Assembly (NCBI RefSeq): GCF_002237655.1
Contig: NZ_NOKT01000008.1
Span: 62,001-126,000 of the forward strand
From: Streptomyces sp. XY006
GTDB taxonomy: Bacteria; Actinomycetota; Actinomycetes; Streptomycetales; Streptomycetaceae
Direction: 5' to 3'
DNA length: 64,000 nucleotides
A program made the position numbers and the translations under genes. The notes beneath the pieces were generated by a model. It saw nothing but the letters and a program-made list of their open reading frames with translations, did no database searches and was not told the origin of the DNA. Positions 25,106 to 33,184 of this stretch are shown piece after piece. Position 1 is the first letter of the stretch; each line of letters opens with the position of its first letter.

Positions 25106-25852
25106 TCACGACAGCTGCGCCGCCCGCCGCTCCATCGCCTCGCGCGCCGCGTCCTCACTCACGTACACCTCGCACATGTGCCGCCCGTCCGGCGTGGCCG
25201 TGTGCTCGACCTCCCACAGGGAGAGCTCCTCGCCGTCGCGCAGCAGGAACGCGTGCTCGTAGAGCGAGAAGCCCAGACCCGCCCGGCCCGCGCGGCACGG
25301 TCGGCCGAAGGCCTGCGTGATCTGGTGACCGGACGCCGTGGCCAGCCGGGCCGCCGTGTCCGCGCCCGGCCGGTCCGCGTTCTCCGCCCGGCGCAGTAAA
25401 CGGCGTGCGTGGTCGGCCGAGTCCTCCGCCGCGTAGGCGTGCCGGGGCGTGGGGGCCGGGGACAGCTGCACCGTCACCGGCAGCTCGAAGTCCGGCGTGT
25501 CCGGCGGCAGCGGGAGCCGCGACGTCGCGGCACGCAGCTCCTCCTCGTCGACGTACACCTCGTGCTGCGGCTCGCTGCCCGGCGCGGTGTTGTGGACGAG
25601 CTCCCAGAGCGTGAGTGCCGAGCCGTCGGCCAGCAGCCACGTGTGCCGGTACGTCTCCCGGTGCAGGCCCGCGCTGTGGTGCGCGGAGTGCAGCGAACCG
25701 TCGTGCGCCAGCGCGCAGTCCAGCCGCCTCAGCGTCTCGTCCGGTAGCTCGAAGGAGTTCAGGGCACGGCCGAGGAGTCGCGCGAGCTGCTCCTCCGGAG
25801 ACTCGGGCGAGTCATGGGGTTCGTACGCTGCCGTCTCGTACGGAACGCTCAA
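25106..25852 (-). CDS. DUF6227-family protein
   Basis: 248 aa, soluble, no signal peptide. Two internal copies of the motif (E)HTWLLADGSALTLWELVH and EHAFLLRDGEELSLWEVEH show an ancient duplication, each followed by a strand with EVYV. The name DUF6227 comes from memory of the Streptomyces family; no activity is known. ATG 25852 is the only good start. It lies between the fru operon and the L,D-transpeptidase, reads in the same direction as the latter and is 179 bp downstream of it. Confidence 0.7.
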   Translation of the reverse strand: MSVPYETAAYEPHDSPESPEEQLARLLGRALNSFELPDETLRRLDCALAHDGSLHSAHHSAGLHRETYRHTWLLADGSALTLWELVHNTAPGSEPQHEVYVDEEELRAATSRLPLPPDTPDFELPVTVQLSPAPTPRHAYAAEDSADHARRLLRRAENADRPGADTAARLATASGHQITQAFGRPCRAGRAGLGFSLYEHAFLLRDGEELSLWEVEHTATPDGRHMCEVYVSEDAAREAMERRAAQLS

Positions 25853-26031
25853 GGTTTCTCCCGGCGTTGCTGCATGTCACCTTGTGGGTGCATACCGTAG
25901 CCCCTCGGTCGGACATCATGTCCGGGAACCGAGGAAACGTACGTCCAGGAAAACGCGCGAGCCGCGCGAAAAGTTCCCGCGCGGCCCGGCCGGTTCGTCA
26001 AAAACCGCTGCTGGAGCGGTACTTCAGGGGG

Positions 26032-27267
26032 TCAGGAGGCGCTGCCCGCGACCCACTGGCTCCACGCCATGTTCCATCCGTTGAGCCCGTTGTCGGGTGC
26101 CACCGTCTTGTCGGGCGAGTTCTTGACGATCACCACGTCCCCGACCAGGGAGTTGTCGTAGAACCACTTCGCGGGGGTGTCGCCCCCGGCGCCCCGGACG
26201 TCGGCGAGACCCACGCAGCCGTGGCTGGTGCCCTGGCGGCCGAACGGCGGATTGTCCTTGTTGTACCAGTAGTTGCCGTGCAGGAACGTCCCCGAGGTCG
26301 TCAGGCGCATCGCGTGCGGCACGTCCGGGATGTCGTACTCGCCGCCCAGCCCGACCGTCCGGCTGTTCATCCGCGTCTGCACGAACTTCTCGGAGATCAC
26401 CATCTGCCCGTTGTACGTGGTGTGCTGCGCGTCGCCGGTCGAGATCGGGACCGACTTGAGCGTCTTGCCGTCCCGGACCACCGTCATGGTCTGCGTGTTC
26501 GCGTCGACCGTGGAGACCTGGGAGCGCCCGATGGTGAAGGTGACCGTCTTCTTCTGCACACCGAAGACACCGTTCGCGCCCTCGACCCCGTCCAGGTCGA
26601 TCTTCATCGTGACCTTGGAGCCGGCCTTCCAGTACTCCTCCGGCCGGAAGTCCAGCCGCTGCCCGTTGAACCAGTGCCCGACGACCTTCTGCCCGCTGCT
26701 GGACGTCACCGAGATGTGCGACTGCACGGCCTTGCGGTCGGTGATCGCCTTGTCGAAGGTGAACGACACCGGCATGCCCACGCCGACCGTGGTGCCGTTG
26801 TCCGGCGTGTACGTCCCGATGAAGCTGTTCGAGGACGACACCGTCGTGAAGATGGAGTTGGCGGCGGACGTCCGGCCGTCGGCGTCCTTCGCGGTCGCCG
26901 ATATCCGGTACTTCGTCCCGCGCTCCAGCTGCTCCTTCGGCTTCCACACCCGGCCGTCGGAGGAGAGCGAGCCCGGCACGGCCTGCCCGCTGCCCGCCAC
27001 CGTCATCTTCACGTCCGTCAGCCTGCCGTCGCTGACCTTCACGCCGGTCGTGTTGATGGACGCGCCCGTCGAGCCGTCCTCGGCCGAGATGGCGATCTTC
27101 GCCACGGACGTCTTCGTGGCGCCCTTGCCGCCCTTGTCGTCGTCCTCGGCGTTGGCGCTGCCACCGCACGCGGTGAGCGTCAGGGCGCCGACCACCAGGG
27201 CGGCACAGGCCCCCAGTACGCGCCGCGCTGCAATGTCCGGCGTTGTCACGGGCTGCTCCCAGTTCAT
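26032..27267 (-). CDS. L,D-transpeptidase lipoprotein with Ig-like domains
   Basis: 411 aa. The signal peptide ends in the lipobox LTAC (LVVGALTLTACGG), so the protein is anchored on the outer face of the membrane. Two Ig-like/LdtMt2-type domains fill about 40-250 (for example FTTVSSSNSFIGTYTPDNG). The YkuD domain has HGNYWY and SHGCVGLADV, the His and Ser-His-Gly-Cys of the catalytic site. These enzymes make 3-3 crosslinks in peptidoglycan. ATG 27267 is chosen from a longer frame because the signal peptide begins there. Confidence 0.94.
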   Translation of the reverse strand: MNWEQPVTTPDIAARRVLGACAALVVGALTLTACGGSANAEDDDKGGKGATKTSVAKIAISAEDGSTGASINTTGVKVSDGRLTDVKMTVAGSGQAVPGSLSSDGRVWKPKEQLERGTKYRISATAKDADGRTSAANSIFTTVSSSNSFIGTYTPDNGTTVGVGMPVSFTFDKAITDRKAVQSHISVTSSSGQKVVGHWFNGQRLDFRPEEYWKAGSKVTMKIDLDGVEGANGVFGVQKKTVTFTIGRSQVSTVDANTQTMTVVRDGKTLKSVPISTGDAQHTTYNGQMVISEKFVQTRMNSRTVGLGGEYDIPDVPHAMRLTTSGTFLHGNYWYNKDNPPFGRQGTSHGCVGLADVRGAGGDTPAKWFYDNSLVGDVVIVKNSPDKTVAPDNGLNGWNMAWSQWVAGSAS

Positions 27268-27632
27268 GTGATGTGCGTGATCCGCTCCAGTACGTGGGAG
27301 AAGAGGGGACCGGCACCCGGCCGGGTTCCGTCCGTGCGCGGTGAACGCCGTCACGTGACAGAACCGCGACAAAGTCCGGCCCGCCGTGACATCGCCGTAC
27401 GCGCACGGCCCCCGGACGACCCGCCCAGCGAACCGGGACCGACCCGCCCAGCGAACCGGGACCGACCCGCTCAGCGAACTGGGACCGACCCGAGCAGCCA
27501 ACTGGGAACAGCGAGTTCAGCGCCTGGGACCAACCCGGTTCAGCGCGCTGGTCCCACCCCGTTCAGCGTGCTGGCCCCACCCCGTTCAGCACCCTGGGTC
27601 GATCCAGTTCGGCGCCCCGAGCCCAACTCCGT
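27268..27632. other. 365-bp gap filled mostly by a tandem repeat
   Basis: No gene supported. About 27418-27640 is a degenerate 23-bp array (separate entry). The remainder, 27268-27417, is upstream of the L,D-transpeptidase and should hold its promoter, but I see no clear consensus. Confidence 0.6.
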
Positions 27633-27640
27633 TCAGTGCC
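27418..27640 (-). repeat. 23-bp degenerate tandem repeat, about ten copies, starting at a stop codon
   Basis: Read on the minus strand, the units are GCTGAACGGGGTGGG-like with an 8-base variable end. The first unit contains the TGA stop of the P1 peptidase gene (27633-27635). Copies nearest the gene are most diverged, and copies at 27418-27486 are nearly identical. Copy order thus runs from old (gene side) to young. Confidence 0.9.
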
Positions 27641-28673
27641 CCGGGTACAGCTCGCCGTACGACGGCCACGTCCCGCCCGGGCCGTCGACCGGCCCGGCGG
27701 CCCGCACGGCCCGGACGATCGCCCGCGTCACGACGTCCGCGCCCGCCGCGAGGACCTCGTTGAGCGCGAGCGGGTCCGCCGCGTCCAGGGGACGGTCGCC
27801 CGTCGCCAGCGCGAACACCGTGTCCCCGTCGTTCAGCAGATGCACCGGCCGCACCGCGCGGGCGATGCCGTCGTGGGCCGTGCCGGCCAGCTTCTGTGCC
27901 TGCGCCTTCGTCAGGTCGGCGTCCGTCGCCACCACGGCGAGCGTGGTGTTGAGCGGCGGCGGCGCGCTGCGCGCGGACGTCTCGGCGAGCCGCCGCAGCG
28001 CGGCCTCGTGCACCTCCGCCCGCGGGTACTCCACCCGCCCCTGGAACAACTCCCCGTACAGCACCCCCGTTTCCGGATCCAGCACCGACCCTGCCGCGTT
28101 GGCCACCGCCAGCGCCGCCACCGTGATCCCCGACCCGAGCACCGTGCTCGCGCTGCCGACGCCGCCCTTCATCACCCCGACGACCGCGCCCGTGCCCGCG
28201 CCCACACACCCCTGCGGCACCCGCGCCCCCGGCTCGCTCGCCGCGGCCGCCTCGACCGCGGCACGCCCCAGGGCCGCGTCCGGACGGGCCCGGAAGTCAC
28301 CGCCCCGCCCCAGATCGAAGACGCACGCGGCGGGCACCACCGGCACCACGTGGGCCGGGTCCGCCCCGACCCGGATGCCGCGTCCCCGCTCCTCCAGCCA
28401 GGCCATCACCCCCGACGCCGCGTCGAGCCCGTACGCGCTGCCGCCGGTCAGCACGACCGCCTCGACCTTGCGCACCACGTTGCGCGGATCCAGCGCGTCC
28501 GTCTCCTTGGTGCCGGGACCACCGCCCCGTACGTCCACGGCGGCCACGGCCCCGCCCTCCGGGGCGAGCACGACCGTGGTGCCGGTGAGCCAGCCGTCGC
28601 CGGCGCGGGTCGCGTGACCCACCCGCAGACCGGCCACATCCGTCAGGGCGTCCATCCGAGCCTCGTCTGTCAT
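27633..28673 (-). CDS. P1-family (DmpA/S58-like) peptidase
   Basis: 346 aa. LTGGSAYGLDAASGVMAWLEERGRG is a family block (seen in pieces), and PPPLNTTLAVVATDADLTK holds the N-terminal nucleophile region of the beta chain after self-cleavage. Family members are aminopeptidases or amidases. ATG 28673 is chosen because it opens directly into LTDVAGLRVGH; a start at 28715 would add 14 non-conserved residues. Cytoplasmic. Confidence 0.88.
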   Translation of the reverse strand: MTDEARMDALTDVAGLRVGHATRAGDGWLTGTTVVLAPEGGAVAAVDVRGGGPGTKETDALDPRNVVRKVEAVVLTGGSAYGLDAASGVMAWLEERGRGIRVGADPAHVVPVVPAACVFDLGRGGDFRARPDAALGRAAVEAAAASEPGARVPQGCVGAGTGAVVGVMKGGVGSASTVLGSGITVAALAVANAAGSVLDPETGVLYGELFQGRVEYPRAEVHEAALRRLAETSARSAPPPLNTTLAVVATDADLTKAQAQKLAGTAHDGIARAVRPVHLLNDGDTVFALATGDRPLDAADPLALNEVLAAGADVVTRAIVRAVRAAGPVDGPGGTWPSYGELYPGH

Positions 28674-28742
28674 GGCGACAGTCTCGTCCAGACAACGACC
28701 CACACGGACCGGCACCGCGGCCGACGCCGTCCATGGCCCCTG

Positions 28743-28837
28743 GCCCGGCGCCGCCTCAGGCCGCCCGGCCCGGCGCGGGCTCAGGCCGCCCGGCCCGGCG
28801 CGGGCTCAGGCCGCCCGGCCCGGCGCGGGCTCAGGCC
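28743..28837 (-). repeat. 25-bp tandem repeat starting at the ltrA stop codon
   Basis: Minus-strand units read CGGCCTGAGCCCGCGCCGGG plus five bases, with three full copies and a diverged fourth. The first TGA is the LtrA stop (28831-28833). Each copy carries a TGA, and 25 bp shifts the frame by one each time. Confidence 0.93.
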
Positions 28838-30060
28838 GCTCGGCCCTCCGCCGTGTGGATCTTCGGCGGGCGCGTCGCCAGCGTCTCGCCCACCACCACC
28901 GACAGCGCGCACACCAGGCCCGCCGTGAACACCGCCCAGTCGCCCAGGAAGGTGCAGCAGATGACCAGCAGGGCCGTCGTCGGCAGCACCAGCTGCTGGG
29001 TGATGCCCACCTTGAAGTGCCGGGAGTGCAGGGCCCACAGGGTCAGCAGATACAGGGCCGTCGGCAGGGTCACGGCGGCCGACGCGGCCAGCGTGGAGAT
29101 GTGCGCCTTGCCGACCGTCTGCTCCACCGCCACCTCGAGTCCCGCCCCGATCGCGGCCGCCGAGGCGAACACCAGGTAGTGGCCGTAGCCCCACAGGAAC
29201 GCCTGCCGGTTGGAGCGCAGATGGCCGTGGATGGGCACCACGAAGTACAGCCACCACGCCGCGAAGATGATCAGCAGGCCGCCCGCCGCGATGGGGAGGA
29301 GCTCGCCCAGCGCGTCGTTCTCGTCGATACCGGACTTCACCGCGACCGTGGCCGCGGCGATCGTCTCGCCGAGCACGATGATGGTGAACAGCCCGTACCG
29401 CTCCGCGATGTGGCGCGGATGCCAGGCCGTGCCGTATCCCCGCTCCGCGAGGGGCGGCACGCACATCTCCAGCAGCGCCATCGCCAGGAACCACCAGGGC
29501 CGGGCCCCCTCCGGCAGGAACAGCAGCCCGAGCCAGCCGACCTGGCACAGCAGCACACCGCCGGCGTAGCGCAGGGCCGTCGTGCGCTCCGGGCCCTCGC
29601 TCGAACGGGCCACCCGCAGCCACTGGGACACCAGGGCCAGCCGCATGATGGCGTACCCCAGCCAGACCACGAGGTAGTCGTGCTCCTCGAACGCCCGGGA
29701 GACGCCCGCGGCGAGGACCAGCACGCCCGCGATCTGCACCAGCGTGACCACCCGGTAGAGGACGTCGTCGTTGTCGTACGCCGAGGCGAACCACGTGAAG
29801 TTCATCCACGCCCACCACAGGGCGAAGAACACCATCGCGTAGTCGGCGATCCCCTCGCCCGCGTGCCCCTCGGCGACCGAGTGGACCAGCTGGATGCCGG
29901 CCTGGGCGACGGCCACGACGAAGCACAGGTCGAAGAAGAGTTCCAGCGGCGAGGCCGTCCGGTGCTCCTCGTCCCGGCCGCGGGCCCTCAGCCGGCGCAG
30001 CGGGCCCCGGCCGCCGGGCGCGTCGGGGAGGTCGGGCGGGGGAGGGGTGCTGGAGGTCAT
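28831..30060 (-). CDS. LtrA-family membrane protein
   Basis: 409 aa, about 10-12 membrane helices. The family start RTASPLELFFDLCFVVAVAQ and FALWWAWMNFTWFASAYDNDD are clear. LtrA was named for low-temperature growth in Listeria; the molecular function is unknown. The N-terminus is Pro-rich (SSTPPPPDLPD), which may be cytoplasmic. ATG 30060 is the second of two close starts (30072 adds four residues). It is divergent from a 59-aa protein with 56 bp between, so the two share a promoter region. Confidence 0.85.
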   Translation of the reverse strand: MTSSTPPPPDLPDAPGGRGPLRRLRARGRDEEHRTASPLELFFDLCFVVAVAQAGIQLVHSVAEGHAGEGIADYAMVFFALWWAWMNFTWFASAYDNDDVLYRVVTLVQIAGVLVLAAGVSRAFEEHDYLVVWLGYAIMRLALVSQWLRVARSSEGPERTTALRYAGGVLLCQVGWLGLLFLPEGARPWWFLAMALLEMCVPPLAERGYGTAWHPRHIAERYGLFTIIVLGETIAAATVAVKSGIDENDALGELLPIAAGGLLIIFAAWWLYFVVPIHGHLRSNRQAFLWGYGHYLVFASAAAIGAGLEVAVEQTVGKAHISTLAASAAVTLPTALYLLTLWALHSRHFKVGITQQLVLPTTALLVICCTFLGDWAVFTAGLVCALSVVVGETLATRPPKIHTAEGRAA

Positions 30061-30116
30061 GATTCCCAGCACAACAGAAGGCGCCGGGATTTTCTCCGCG
30101 ACCGTACCCTGGACGC

Positions 30117-30296
30117 ATGAGCACCGCCCCCGAACCCGAGCCCCGCGCGCCGAAGCCCGCGCTGGTCTTCGACGACCCGCTCGACCAGCAGTCCTCCGAC
30201 GACACCGACCGCGGCTGGGGCGAGCGCACCGACTCCGGCGGTGGCGCGGCCGACCTCAAGCGCTTCCTCGACGAGAAGCCGCCGCACCACCTCTGA
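30117..30296 (+). CDS. 59-aa acidic small protein
   Basis: ATG 30117 to TGA 30296. The sequence is acidic and proline-rich, with PALVFDDPLDQQSSDD, RGWGER and DLKRFLDEKPPHHL at the end. The RGWGE...FL-x-EKPPHH ending is a pattern I recall from small Streptomyces proteins, function unknown. A possible -10 (GTACCCT at 30104-30110) lies directly before the start, so translation may be leaderless. No signal peptide or membrane segment. Confidence 0.7.
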   Translation: MSTAPEPEPRAPKPALVFDDPLDQQSSDDTDRGWGERTDSGGGAADLKRFLDEKPPHHL

Positions 30297-30366
30297 AGCA
30301 GCCGGGCCGCCGCCGCTACCGGGCCTCCGGCCGTGGCGCGCAGGACCCGGGCCGCCGTGCCGAGCG

Positions 30367-30825
30367 CTACTGCCGGTCGTGGCCCGAGCCGCGCTGCGCG
30401 ACCAGGGCGTCCCGGATCTCCTTCAGCACCTCCAGCTCGGTCACCTCGATGACCTCCTGCGTGCCCTCCTTCGCCTTCCGGCGGGCCTCCACCCGGGCCA
30501 GGTACTTCGCCATGGGCAGCACCATCAGGAAGTAGACGACCGCCGCCGTGATCACGAAGCTCAGGGTGGCGCCGAGGACGGAGCCCCACAGGATCTGGAT
30601 GCCCTGCTCGCCCTCGCAGGTGGAGCTCAGGCACGAGCTGTAGTGGTCGAGGTTCTTGGTCCCGATGGCACCGACGACCGGGTTGATGATCCCCTTCACC
30701 ACGGCGTTGACGATGTTGGTGAAGGCGGCACCGATCACCACCGCCACCGCCAGATCGACGACGTTCCCGCGCATCAGGAAGGCCTTGAAGCCCTCCCAGA
30801 CGCTCGGCTCCTTCTTCTCGCTCAC
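30367..30825 (-). CDS. mscL: large-conductance mechanosensitive channel
   Basis: 152 aa. MscL pattern: FKAFLMRGNVVDLAVAVVIGAAF as the N-terminal amphipathic helix and TM1, KGIINPVVGAI, and TM2 around FVITAAVVYFLMVLPM. It opens at high membrane tension to release solutes during hypo-osmotic shock. The cytoplasmic tail is longer than in E. coli, with an amphipathic end (LEVLKEIRDALVAQ). GTG 30825 follows AGGAGAGGCCCCCAG. Confidence 0.96.
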   Translation of the reverse strand: MSEKKEPSVWEGFKAFLMRGNVVDLAVAVVIGAAFTNIVNAVVKGIINPVVGAIGTKNLDHYSSCLSSTCEGEQGIQILWGSVLGATLSFVITAAVVYFLMVLPMAKYLARVEARRKAKEGTQEVIEVTELEVLKEIRDALVAQRGSGHDRQ

Positions 30826-30975
30826 CTGGGGGCCTCTCCTCGTACGAGCAGCTTGTGGAACAAAACGCTCCGCAACCTACGGCACCCTTGGGCCGAACCG
30901 ACCACGCGGGTCCCTCCAACGAGGGACTTGACGGCACCCTGCGCCGCCTCATCGCGTCCCTCGCCCTCACGCCGG

Positions 30976-31638
30976 TCACCAGAGCGTCACCGCCAGTCGC
31001 GCGGTGGCGCTCGCGCCGGCCAGACGCGCGGCGGTGGCACGCGGCACCGAGAGCACGATCAGCGCTCCGCCGTCGGAGGCGTCCGTCACGGGCTCCGGCA
31101 CCTCCGTCACCCTGACTCCGCGCGCGACGACCCGGGCGTCCCCGCCCGTCGCCGTCTCCTCGGCGGCGATGACGTCGATCCGGTCACCGGGCCGCAGCAG
31201 CCGTACGGTCGCGGCGTCGGCGATCCGGACCGGGGCCGTCACCGCGGCGGCCGCGCGGCGGGCCCGGCCGGAGTGCTCCCCGGAGACCGGAGCCGTGCGG
31301 GCGGGCGTCTGCGCGCGGGGATGACCGCGGGCCCCGTCGGTGTCGCGCGGCCCCGCCGCCACCAGCGCGGTCGCCGTGACCGCGAGCCCGACCGCGACGG
31401 CCGGCCGCCGGTGCCGCACGAGCCGGCCCGAGCGGCACCGGCCGCGCACCCCGCGCACCCGTACCGGGTCGAACCTCGGCACCTCGCGGGTCGCGGGGAC
31501 CTCGGCCCCGGGCGGGCCCGGTGCGACGGACCAGGAGGGAGACGACGGCGCGAACGAAGGGCGAGCGAGAGACACGGGGACCACCACCTGCGACGAGGGA
31601 CCGGCTTGCGCTCCCCACGATGAGGCGTCCCGCCGCAC
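30976..31638 (-). CDS. CpaB/RcpC-like single-pass membrane protein
   Basis: 220 aa as drawn. After a basic N-terminus (RHRRPAVAVGLAVTATALVAAG, one membrane helix at about 80-100) the C-terminal part (VRLLRPGDRIDVIAAEE...ALIVLSVPRATAARLAG) matches the SAF/RcpC domain of Flp-pilus CpaB proteins. No other tad/flp pilus gene is nearby. The start is uncertain: GTG 31638 has no good RBS and starts at 31590-31500 are possible. It may work on the cell surface; the orphan position leaves the role open. Confidence 0.6.
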   Translation of the reverse strand: MRRDASSWGAQAGPSSQVVVPVSLARPSFAPSSPSWSVAPGPPGAEVPATREVPRFDPVRVRGVRGRCRSGRLVRHRRPAVAVGLAVTATALVAAGPRDTDGARGHPRAQTPARTAPVSGEHSGRARRAAAAVTAPVRIADAATVRLLRPGDRIDVIAAEETATGGDARVVARGVRVTEVPEPVTDASDGGALIVLSVPRATAARLAGASATARLAVTLW

Positions 31639-31801
31639 CCCGCTCGGGCCTGTGGACCCACCGCCGGCCTGTGGACAACTCCCTCACCCGAACGGCAACT
31701 TCCGCCCCCCAACCCGCAGCCGGGCAGACTCCAGCCCGCAGCCGCCAGAGGCCAACCCGCAGCCGACAGCCCGCACCCAACAGCTCCCAGCCCCCAGCCC
31801 G

Positions 31802-32716
31802 CTACGGCAGCGCGAACCCCGGGTCCATCCCGCCCAGCGCGCCCACACACAGGCAGTCCCGCTCGGCCACCGCCGGCAGCCCGGCCACCGCGTCGAACAG
31901 CACGCCCCGCAGCCGGTCGACGTTCGCCGAGAAGACCCGCAGCACCTCGTCGTGCGAGACGCCCTCGCCGGTCTCCGCACCGGCGTCGAGGTCGGTGACC
32001 AGCGTCAGCGATGTGTAGCAGAGCTCCAGCTCACGGGCGAGCGCCGCCTCGGGATGGCCGGTCATGCCCACCACGGACCAGCCCTGCGCCTGGTGCCACA
32101 ACGATTCGGCACGGGTCGAGAAGCGGGGCCCCTCGACCACCACCAGCGTGCCGCCGTCCACCGGCTCCCAGTCCCGCCCGCGCGCCGCCTTCAGCGCGAC
32201 GGCCCGCCCGGTCGGGCAGTAGGGATCGGCCAGCGACACGTGCACGACGTTCGGCACCGTGCCGTCGGGCAGCGGCAGCCCGTCGAAGTAGGAGTTCGCG
32301 CGGGACTTGGTGCGGTCGACCAGCTGGTCCGGCACCAGCAGGGTGCCCGGCCCGTACTCGGGGCGCAGACCGCCCACCGCGCAGGGGGCGAGCACCTGGC
32401 GCACGCCGACCGAGCGCAGCGCCCACAGGTTGGCCCGGTAGTTGATCCGGTGCGGCGGCAGGTGGTGGCCTCGTCCGTGCCGGGGCAGGAAGGCGACCCG
32501 CCGGCCGGCGACCTCACCGAGGAAGAGGGAGTCGCTGGGCGGCCCGTACGGGGTGTCGACCCGGACCTCGGTCACGTCGTCGAGGAAGGAGTAGAACCCG
32601 GAGCCGCCGATGACGCCGATCCCGGCATCCTCCGTGCCGCCCGCGCCCTCCGGGCCCCCTGTGCTCCCCTTGACCTCTGAGTCGGCCGAGCTCGCCGCGT
32701 TCGCGTTGTTCGCCAT
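31802..32716 (-). CDS. mtnP: S-methyl-5'-thioadenosine phosphorylase
   Basis: 304 aa. GVIGGSGFYSF is the phosphate-binding Gly-rich loop, RHGRGHHLPPHRINYRAN the MTAP signature, and VVVEGPRFSTRAES and GMTGHPEAALARELELCY form the nucleoside site. It cleaves methylthioadenosine to adenine and methylthioribose-1-phosphate in methionine salvage. The first 30 residues are a disordered Ser/Gly-rich tail. Downstream (31690-31800) is a degenerate repeat of CGGCTGCGGG units. Confidence 0.93.
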   Translation of the reverse strand: MANNANAASSADSEVKGSTGGPEGAGGTEDAGIGVIGGSGFYSFLDDVTEVRVDTPYGPPSDSLFLGEVAGRRVAFLPRHGRGHHLPPHRINYRANLWALRSVGVRQVLAPCAVGGLRPEYGPGTLLVPDQLVDRTKSRANSYFDGLPLPDGTVPNVVHVSLADPYCPTGRAVALKAARGRDWEPVDGGTLVVVEGPRFSTRAESLWHQAQGWSVVGMTGHPEAALARELELCYTSLTLVTDLDAGAETGEGVSHDEVLRVFSANVDRLRGVLFDAVAGLPAVAERDCLCVGALGGMDPGFALP

Positions 32717-32748
32717 GCCCGCACCCTAACCGCACGCGGAAACGCCGA

Positions 32749-32779
32749 GGACCCTGTCGCCCCGGGGGCGACAGGGTCC
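32749..32779 (-). terminator. hairpin between fmdB and mtnP
   Basis: GGACCCTGTCGCC and GGCGACAGGGTCC pair perfectly (13 bp) with a 5-base loop. It follows the fmdB-like stop and precedes mtnP on the minus strand, so fmdB is probably its own unit. Confidence 0.75.
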
Positions 32780-32793
32780 CGGAAGAAAAGACC

Positions 32794-33117
32794 TTACGCG
32801 GCGGTCGTGCTGCTGCTCGTGGAGCTGCTGCCCGCGCTCGACGACGAGCCGGACGAACTCGACGAGCTCGACGAGCCGGAGTCCGAGGACGACGAGGAGG
32901 AGCTCGACGACTTCGACGCCGGGGAGCTGCTGGACGAGGAGCCGCGGCTGTCGTTCCGGTAGAAGCCGGAGCCCTTGAAGACAATGCCGACCGCCGAGAA
33001 CACCTTCTTCAGGCGGCCCTGGCAGCTGGGGCACTCGGTCAGGGCGTCGTCGGTGAACTTCTGCACCGCCTCGAGGCCCTCGCCGCACTCGGTGCACTGG
33101 TACTGGTAGGTGGGCAC
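32794..33117 (-). CDS. FmdB-family zinc-ribbon protein
   Basis: 107 aa. MPTYQYQCTECGEGLE and CPSCQGRLKKVFS give the CxxC-CxxC zinc ribbon of the FmdB/regulatory protein family, followed by GIVFKGSGFYRND. The last 50 residues are almost only serine, with a few Ala, Gly and Thr, typical of actinobacterial members. Function unknown; nucleic-acid or regulatory binding is assumed. ATG 33117 follows AGGAAGAC. Confidence 0.88.
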   Translation of the reverse strand: MPTYQYQCTECGEGLEAVQKFTDDALTECPSCQGRLKKVFSAVGIVFKGSGFYRNDSRGSSSSSSPASKSSSSSSSSSDSGSSSSSSSSGSSSSAGSSSTSSSTTAA

Positions 33118-33184
33118 TGTCTTCCTCCTGGCACTCTCACTCGATGAGTGCTAACGACGCTCCATAGTGACGTATTCCGGCCGC

